Positions 60,612 to 64,000 of a stretch of 64,000 nucleotides of DNA are shown piece after piece (position 1 is the stretch's first letter; each line of letters starts with the position of its first letter). The notes beneath the pieces were generated by a model. That model did no database searches. It was not told where the DNA came from and saw only the letters and a program-made list of their open reading frames with translations. The stretch comes from Allobosea sp. CS1GBMeth4 (GTDB taxonomy: Bacteria > Pseudomonadota > Alphaproteobacteria > Rhizobiales > Beijerinckiaceae), in assembly GCF_900185715.1 (NCBI RefSeq), contig NZ_FYAS01000043.1, forward strand, positions 122,671 to 186,670. The letters are read 5' to 3'. Both the position numbers and the translations under genes were made by a program.

Positions 60612-61724
60612 TCAGTCGGCGGCGACGATCTTGCCGGCCTGCCATTTGTACATGGAGAAGCTCGGCGAGCTCAGATCGCCGGTCTTGCCATAGGTCAGCG
60701 TGCCGATCGCGGTCTTGACCTCGAGCCCGCCCTTGAGCGCGCTCGCCACGGCCTCGGCCTTCGCCGCCTTGCCCGCCTTCTCGATGCCGGCCTTCAGCAC
60801 CTCGACGGCGGCATAGGCGTTGAGCGTGAAGGCCTCCGGCGGGATGCCCTTCTCCTTCAGCACGGCCACGGCCTCGGCCGAGGCCGGGTTCTTCAGCGCG
60901 TCGGTGGCGTTGGTGAAGAGCGTGCCGGCGGCGGTCTCGCCGCCGATCGCCCAGAGCTCGGTGTTGGAGAGGCCCTCGCCGCCGATGATCGTCGCCTTGA
61001 CGCCGGCATCGTGCAGCTGGCGGGCGAGCAGGCCGCCCTCGGGGTGGTAGCCGCCGAAATAGATCAGCTCGGCACCGGCGGATTTCAGCCGGGTGATCAC
61101 CGCCGCGAGGTCCTTGTCGCCCGGGTTCAGGGTGAGATAGGCGACCTCGGTGACGCCGCCGGCATTGATGCCCTTCTTGAAGGCGTCGGCGAGGCCTTTG
61201 CCATAGGTGCCCTTGTCGTGGACGATGGCGACCTTCTTGCCCTTGAGGTTCTTCAGGACGTAGGCGGCGGCGACCTCGGCCTGCTGGTCGTCGCGGCCGC
61301 AGGTGCGCAGCACGTTGCTGAGGCCGCGGCTGGTCAGGGCCGGGGCGGTGGCGGTCGGCGTCACCATCAGCACGCCGCTCTCGGCGAAGACGTCGGACGC
61401 CGCCATGGCGACGCCGGAGGTCACCGGGCCGACGACGAAGCGGACCTTCTCGCCGACCAGGAGATTGGCGGCCGAGACGCCCTGCTTGGGGTCGCCGGCG
61501 TCGTCGGCGAGCTTCAGGACCAGCTTCTCGCCCTGGATGCCGCCCGCCTTGTTGATGGCGTCGACGGCGGCCTGGGCGCCGTTCTTGACCTGCTCGCCAT
61601 AGGCGGCGACGGCGCCGGTCAGCGGCGCGATCAGGCCGATGGTGATGTCGGCACGCGCCGGCGCTCCCGCGAGCACCGCCGTCGCGAAGGCCGCTCCGAG
61701 GAGGAATCGGGCTTTGATCGTCAT
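60612..61724 (-). CDS. Branched-chain amino-acid-type ABC substrate-binding protein
   Basis: 370 residues from 61724 with a GAGAGGAGA ribosome binding site. Sec signal (MTIKARFLLGAAFATAVLAGAPARA), then the family opening DITIGLIAPLTGAVAAYGEQVKNGAQAAVDAINKAGGIQG and the typical DDAGDPKQGVSAAN motif. Leu/Ile/Val-binding fold, so a periplasmic receptor. No permease or ATPase genes follow, so it relies on a transporter elsewhere. A strong hairpin terminates it. Confidence 0.93.
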   Translation of the reverse strand: MTIKARFLLGAAFATAVLAGAPARADITIGLIAPLTGAVAAYGEQVKNGAQAAVDAINKAGGIQGEKLVLKLADDAGDPKQGVSAANLLVGEKVRFVVGPVTSGVAMAASDVFAESGVLMVTPTATAPALTSRGLSNVLRTCGRDDQQAEVAAAYVLKNLKGKKVAIVHDKGTYGKGLADAFKKGINAGGVTEVAYLTLNPGDKDLAAVITRLKSAGAELIYFGGYHPEGGLLARQLHDAGVKATIIGGEGLSNTELWAIGGETAAGTLFTNATDALKNPASAEAVAVLKEKGIPPEAFTLNAYAAVEVLKAGIEKAGKAAKAEAVASALKGGLEVKTAIGTLTYGKTGDLSSPSFSMYKWQAGKIVAAD

Positions 61725-61747
61725 CTGCGTCTCCTCTCGCGCGCTGT

Positions 61748-61770
61748 CCGTTCGACCATCGGTCGAACGG
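61748..61770. promoter_or_regulatory. Perfect inverted repeat, possible operator
   Basis: CCGTTCGACC (61748-61757) and GGTCGAACGG (61761-61770) around ATC, 24 bp before the livK-like start. Position and symmetry suit a repressor site; a leader hairpin is the alternative. Confidence 0.45.
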
Positions 61771-61793
61771 CATTCGCGCTCACTCCAATGTTG

Positions 61794-61841
61794 GAGCATG
61801 TTCTCGTCGCAAAAATGGTCCCCACTTTGCGGAACATGCTC
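61794..61841. repeat. Intergenic hairpin repeat of Hyphomicrobiales type
   Basis: GAGCATGTTC (61794-61803) and GAACATGCTC (61832-61841) enclose a partly symmetric centre (GCAAAAATGG / CCCACTTTGC). I recall this type of palindrome as frequent between genes in Hyphomicrobiales. It lies in the 261-bp gap between the livK-like and DUF2182 genes, which otherwise shows only the operator-like repeat. Confidence 0.6.
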
Positions 61842-61985
61842 GGGTCCTGCAATTCCTGCGTGCGACCAGGCCTGCGGATCGCCTGCGACCTGTATAGGCC
61901 AATGCGAGGCGGCGCGGCACTGCATGGCGCGTTTCTGGGCAGATGCAAAAATGCATGGCAGAGGCAGCGGCGCGCCCGGCCGGGC

Positions 61986-62822
61986 TCAGAGCCGCCAGAG
62001 CGCCTGCGCCAGCTGGACCATGCCGGCTCCGAGCATGAGGCCGCCGGTGGCGCCGGCGATACGTTCGCCGGCCGGCGCGAGCCGCTCGGCCGTGATCGCG
62101 GCCGCGACGATGGCCATGCCGCGCAGGTCCATCACGCCGCCGACGAGCAGCAGCACGGTCGGCCCGGCGCAGGAGGCGCAGCAGGCGCCGCCGAGGCGCA
62201 GCCCCTGCCCTATCGCCGCCGCGACACCGGCACCGTGCCGGGCTGATCGCCGGCAATGGCCGAGCAGGGCCCGCTTCCGGCGCGACATCTGGAAGAGGCC
62301 GGCCACGATCACGACGAGGCCGGCGGCGGCCGGGACGGCCCGGGCGAGCAGCGGCCAGCGCATCGCGCCGTCCAGCAGGAGCGCGCCGGCGGAGAAGACC
62401 AGCAGGCCGCAAGCGCCCCAGGCCGTGAGATAGCCCAGGCCGGCGAGCGCGGCGGAGAGGTCGGGGCGGACGGCGCCCGCGCCGGCGGCGCTCTCGCGCA
62501 GCCGCCACAGGGCCGGCGCGAGCGAGGGCAGCATCATCGCCAGCGTCATCGCGCTCCACATGCCGAGGAAGGCGCCGGCGGCGGCCGGCCAGGAGCCGCC
62601 GCAGAGCGGCGTCCAGGCCGTCGACATCGACCAGCCGCCCGCCATCGGCACCTCGCCCATCCCGGCCATGGCGCGGCAGATCGCGACGGTCGCGGCGGCG
62701 CTGGCGAGGAACAGCAGGGCGCAGACGGCGCCGAAGGCGCGCCGGGCGCCGGCGGCGGGCGTGCCGGAGGCGATCCCCGGCGCGCCGCGGCCAGGCCGGC
62801 CCGAAGGGCTCAGGCACAGCAT
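61986..62822 (-). CDS. DUF2182 predicted metal-binding membrane protein
   Basis: 278 residues from 62822. About six to seven membrane helices; the family marks AMTLAMMLPSLAPALWR, AWGACGLLVFSAGALL and GLRLGGACCASCAGPTVLLLVGGVMDLRGMAIVAAAITAERL are present. The last block with its cysteines and the AERL glutamate suggests metal binding. Function unproven. It overlaps the end of the DUF899 gene by 13 bp, so the pair is coupled; DUF2182 and DUF899/DUF1326 pairs recur in proteobacteria. Confidence 0.88.
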   Translation of the reverse strand: MLCLSPSGRPGRGAPGIASGTPAAGARRAFGAVCALLFLASAAATVAICRAMAGMGEVPMAGGWSMSTAWTPLCGGSWPAAAGAFLGMWSAMTLAMMLPSLAPALWRLRESAAGAGAVRPDLSAALAGLGYLTAWGACGLLVFSAGALLLDGAMRWPLLARAVPAAAGLVVIVAGLFQMSRRKRALLGHCRRSARHGAGVAAAIGQGLRLGGACCASCAGPTVLLLVGGVMDLRGMAIVAAAITAERLAPAGERIAGATGGLMLGAGMVQLAQALWRL

Positions 62823-63601
62823 GACGGGGCCATGGTCTCTGCCGGGGCGGGATAGGCGTCGCGAAGCCGCCACCAGGGCCCGTTCGGCTCGTTGCGGCCC
62901 TTCGGGGCGCGGTCGAGCCAGGGATACATGCTCCAGATCGCGTCCATGCCGCGGGCATAGCTGGAATAGGTATGGTAGATCGCGCCGTCCTCGCGGACGA
63001 AGGCGCTCATCCCCGGCCGCTCGCGCATATAGCTCGCCGGCGTGGCGCCGCTCTGCCCGGCGAGCCCGGCCACGACCTCGTTGCCGCTCCAGTCGATCCG
63101 CGGCTCGCGCCGGAAATTGTACTCGACCGCGCCACGCCGCTCCTGCTCCTCGGTGAACGAGGCGCTGAAGTCGAAATTGAAGTCGCTCGTCGCCGCGGAG
63201 GCCCAGGGGAAGCTCCAGCCCATGCGCCGCCTGAAGGCGACGAGCTTGTCGAGCGGCGCCAGCGACACCGCGGTCAGCGTCACGTCATGGTTGGCGAGAT
63301 GGACGTGGATGCCGTCGAAACCGTCGGCGATCAGCGAGCAGGACGGGCAGCCGGCGGAAAAGTCGGGCCCGAACATGAAGTGATAGACCAGGAGCTGCGA
63401 GCGCCCGGCGAAGAGATCGGCGAGCCCGGCCGGCCCGGCCTCGGTGACGAAGCGGTAGTCCTTGTCGACCCTGACCCAGGGCAGGGCCTGCCGCTGCCGC
63501 GCCACGGCGTCGCTCTGCCGCGTCAGCGCCTTTTCGGCGGCGAGCAGATCGAGCCTGGCCCGGAGCCAGTCCTCGCGCGTTCCGGTGAGATGAGCCGTCA
63601 T
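62810..63601 (-). CDS. DUF899 thioredoxin-like protein
   Basis: 263 residues from 63601 with an AGGAG site. DUF899 hallmarks: LVYHFMFGPDFSAGCPSCS with a CPSC pair in thioredoxin-like position, DGFDGIHVHLANHDVTLTAVSLAPLDKL, GWSFPWASAATSDFNFDF and the end YSSYARGMDAIWSMYPWLDRAPKGR. Cytosolic. A redox role is likely from the fold; substrate unknown. Confidence 0.92.
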   Translation of the reverse strand: MTAHLTGTREDWLRARLDLLAAEKALTRQSDAVARQRQALPWVRVDKDYRFVTEAGPAGLADLFAGRSQLLVYHFMFGPDFSAGCPSCSLIADGFDGIHVHLANHDVTLTAVSLAPLDKLVAFRRRMGWSFPWASAATSDFNFDFSASFTEEQERRGAVEYNFRREPRIDWSGNEVVAGLAGQSGATPASYMRERPGMSAFVREDGAIYHTYSSYARGMDAIWSMYPWLDRAPKGRNEPNGPWWRLRDAYPAPAETMAPSCCA

Positions 63602-63728
63602 GTGCTTCGCTCCTGTCGTCGGTTGACATTCGCCGCCGGTCGTTTCGCGATGCGGCGTCGCGGTCAGGGTTAGGCCCGGGGCGACGGCGAGCGGGAGTGA
63701 CAAGTTTGGCGGGATTCGGAAGCTCGGC

Positions 63729-64000
63729 ATGGACTCGCTGATCACCGCAGCCGGGCGGGCGCTGGCGGCGGGCGACCCGTTCGGGGCGCTCAACCGCGTC
63801 GCCTTGCGCGAGGACGCGCCGGCGCTGGCGTTGCGCGGCATCGCCATGGCGCAGCTCGGCGACCTCGCCAGGGCGAAGGCGCTGCTCAAGCGCGCCGGCC
63901 AGGCCTTCGGCGCGCGCGAGCCGGTGGCGCGGGCGCGCTGCGTCCTGGCCGAGGCCGAGATCGCGCTGGTCTCGCGCGAGCTCGGCTGGCCGGCCAAGGC
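63729..64000 (+). CDS. Start of a TPR-like protein, cut by the window edge
   Basis: 90 residues from the ATG at 63729 to the last base, no stop. The sequence is a run of Ala-rich helix pairs (LALRGIAMAQLGDLARAKALLKRAGQAFG, then ARARCVLAEAEIALVSRELGWPAKA) typical of TPR-like repeats. Similar N-termini occur in alphaproteobacterial regulators that end in a DNA-binding domain, but that part is not visible here. Confidence 0.6.
   Translation, partial: MDSLITAAGRALAAGDPFGALNRVALREDAPALALRGIAMAQLGDLARAKALLKRAGQAFGAREPVARARCVLAEAEIALVSRELGWPAK

Overview
The window is a high-GC stretch of chromosome, most likely from an alphaproteobacterium of the order Hyphomicrobiales (Bosea-like is my guess; I could not test it). 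The basis is the nirK/nirV/nnrR/nnrS/pseudoazurin set, the ubiTUV/ubiD/ubiX block, a hairpin repeat of a type common in that order (61794-61841), and the codon bias. I see no rRNA, CRISPR array, prophage or intact insertion sequence. There is one tRNA, Ser(GCT).

Region 1 (1-14.5 kb) is a respiratory block for life without oxygen. It holds copper nitrite reductase nirK with nirV, norE/norF-like genes, the Crp/Fnr regulator nnrR, nnrS, pseudoazurin, and two small genes (DUF2249, DUF59) before nirK. It then has the O2-independent ubiquinone genes ubiT-ubiU-ubiV with an unknown small gene, ubiD-ubiX, the O2-independent heme gene hemN, and a second Crp/Fnr regulator. The 14-bp pattern TTG-N8-CAA sits before nirK, pseudoazurin, ubiT/ubiD and hemN, so these units are probably controlled together. 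No norCB or nos genes lie in the window.

Region 2 (14.6-23.8 kb) is an ABC importer of the peptide/opine family split over two converging operons. Permeases, a glycerophosphodiesterase and a binding protein are on the plus strand. Two ATPases and a phosphodiesterase of the alkaline phosphatase superfamily are on the minus strand. A SleB-like cell wall hydrolase follows.

Region 3 (23.8-59.3 kb) is the most striking part. It holds a YhiI/RbbA/YhhJ-type ABC system, a small cytochrome c, two universal stress proteins, Hsp20, an orphan MlaF-like ATPase, a P2-type cation ATPase, a triple-BON protein, a ribosome hibernation factor fused to a cold-shock domain, an orphan GroEL, glucan-active enzymes (GH144, GH15, GH3), an SbmA/BacA-like ABC protein, glucokinase, two CBS-BON proteins, PEP synthase, PfkB, an FtsH paralogue, a host-attachment-type protein, an MBL/beta-CASP RNase-like protein and an MgtA-type ATPase. 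Thirteen FNR/FixK-like boxes (TTGA-N6-TCAA or one mismatch) lie before nearly every transcription unit here. The gene content resembles the mycobacterial DosR dormancy regulon. I read it as one hypoxia-survival regulon covering protein quality control, ribosome hibernation, ion pumping and carbohydrate mobilisation.

Region 4 (59.3-64 kb) holds a lower-GC PDDEXK-like gene beside tRNA-Ser(GCT), a small unknown gene, an orphan branched-chain amino-acid-type binding protein, DUF2182 and DUF899 proteins, and the start of a gene cut by the window edge.
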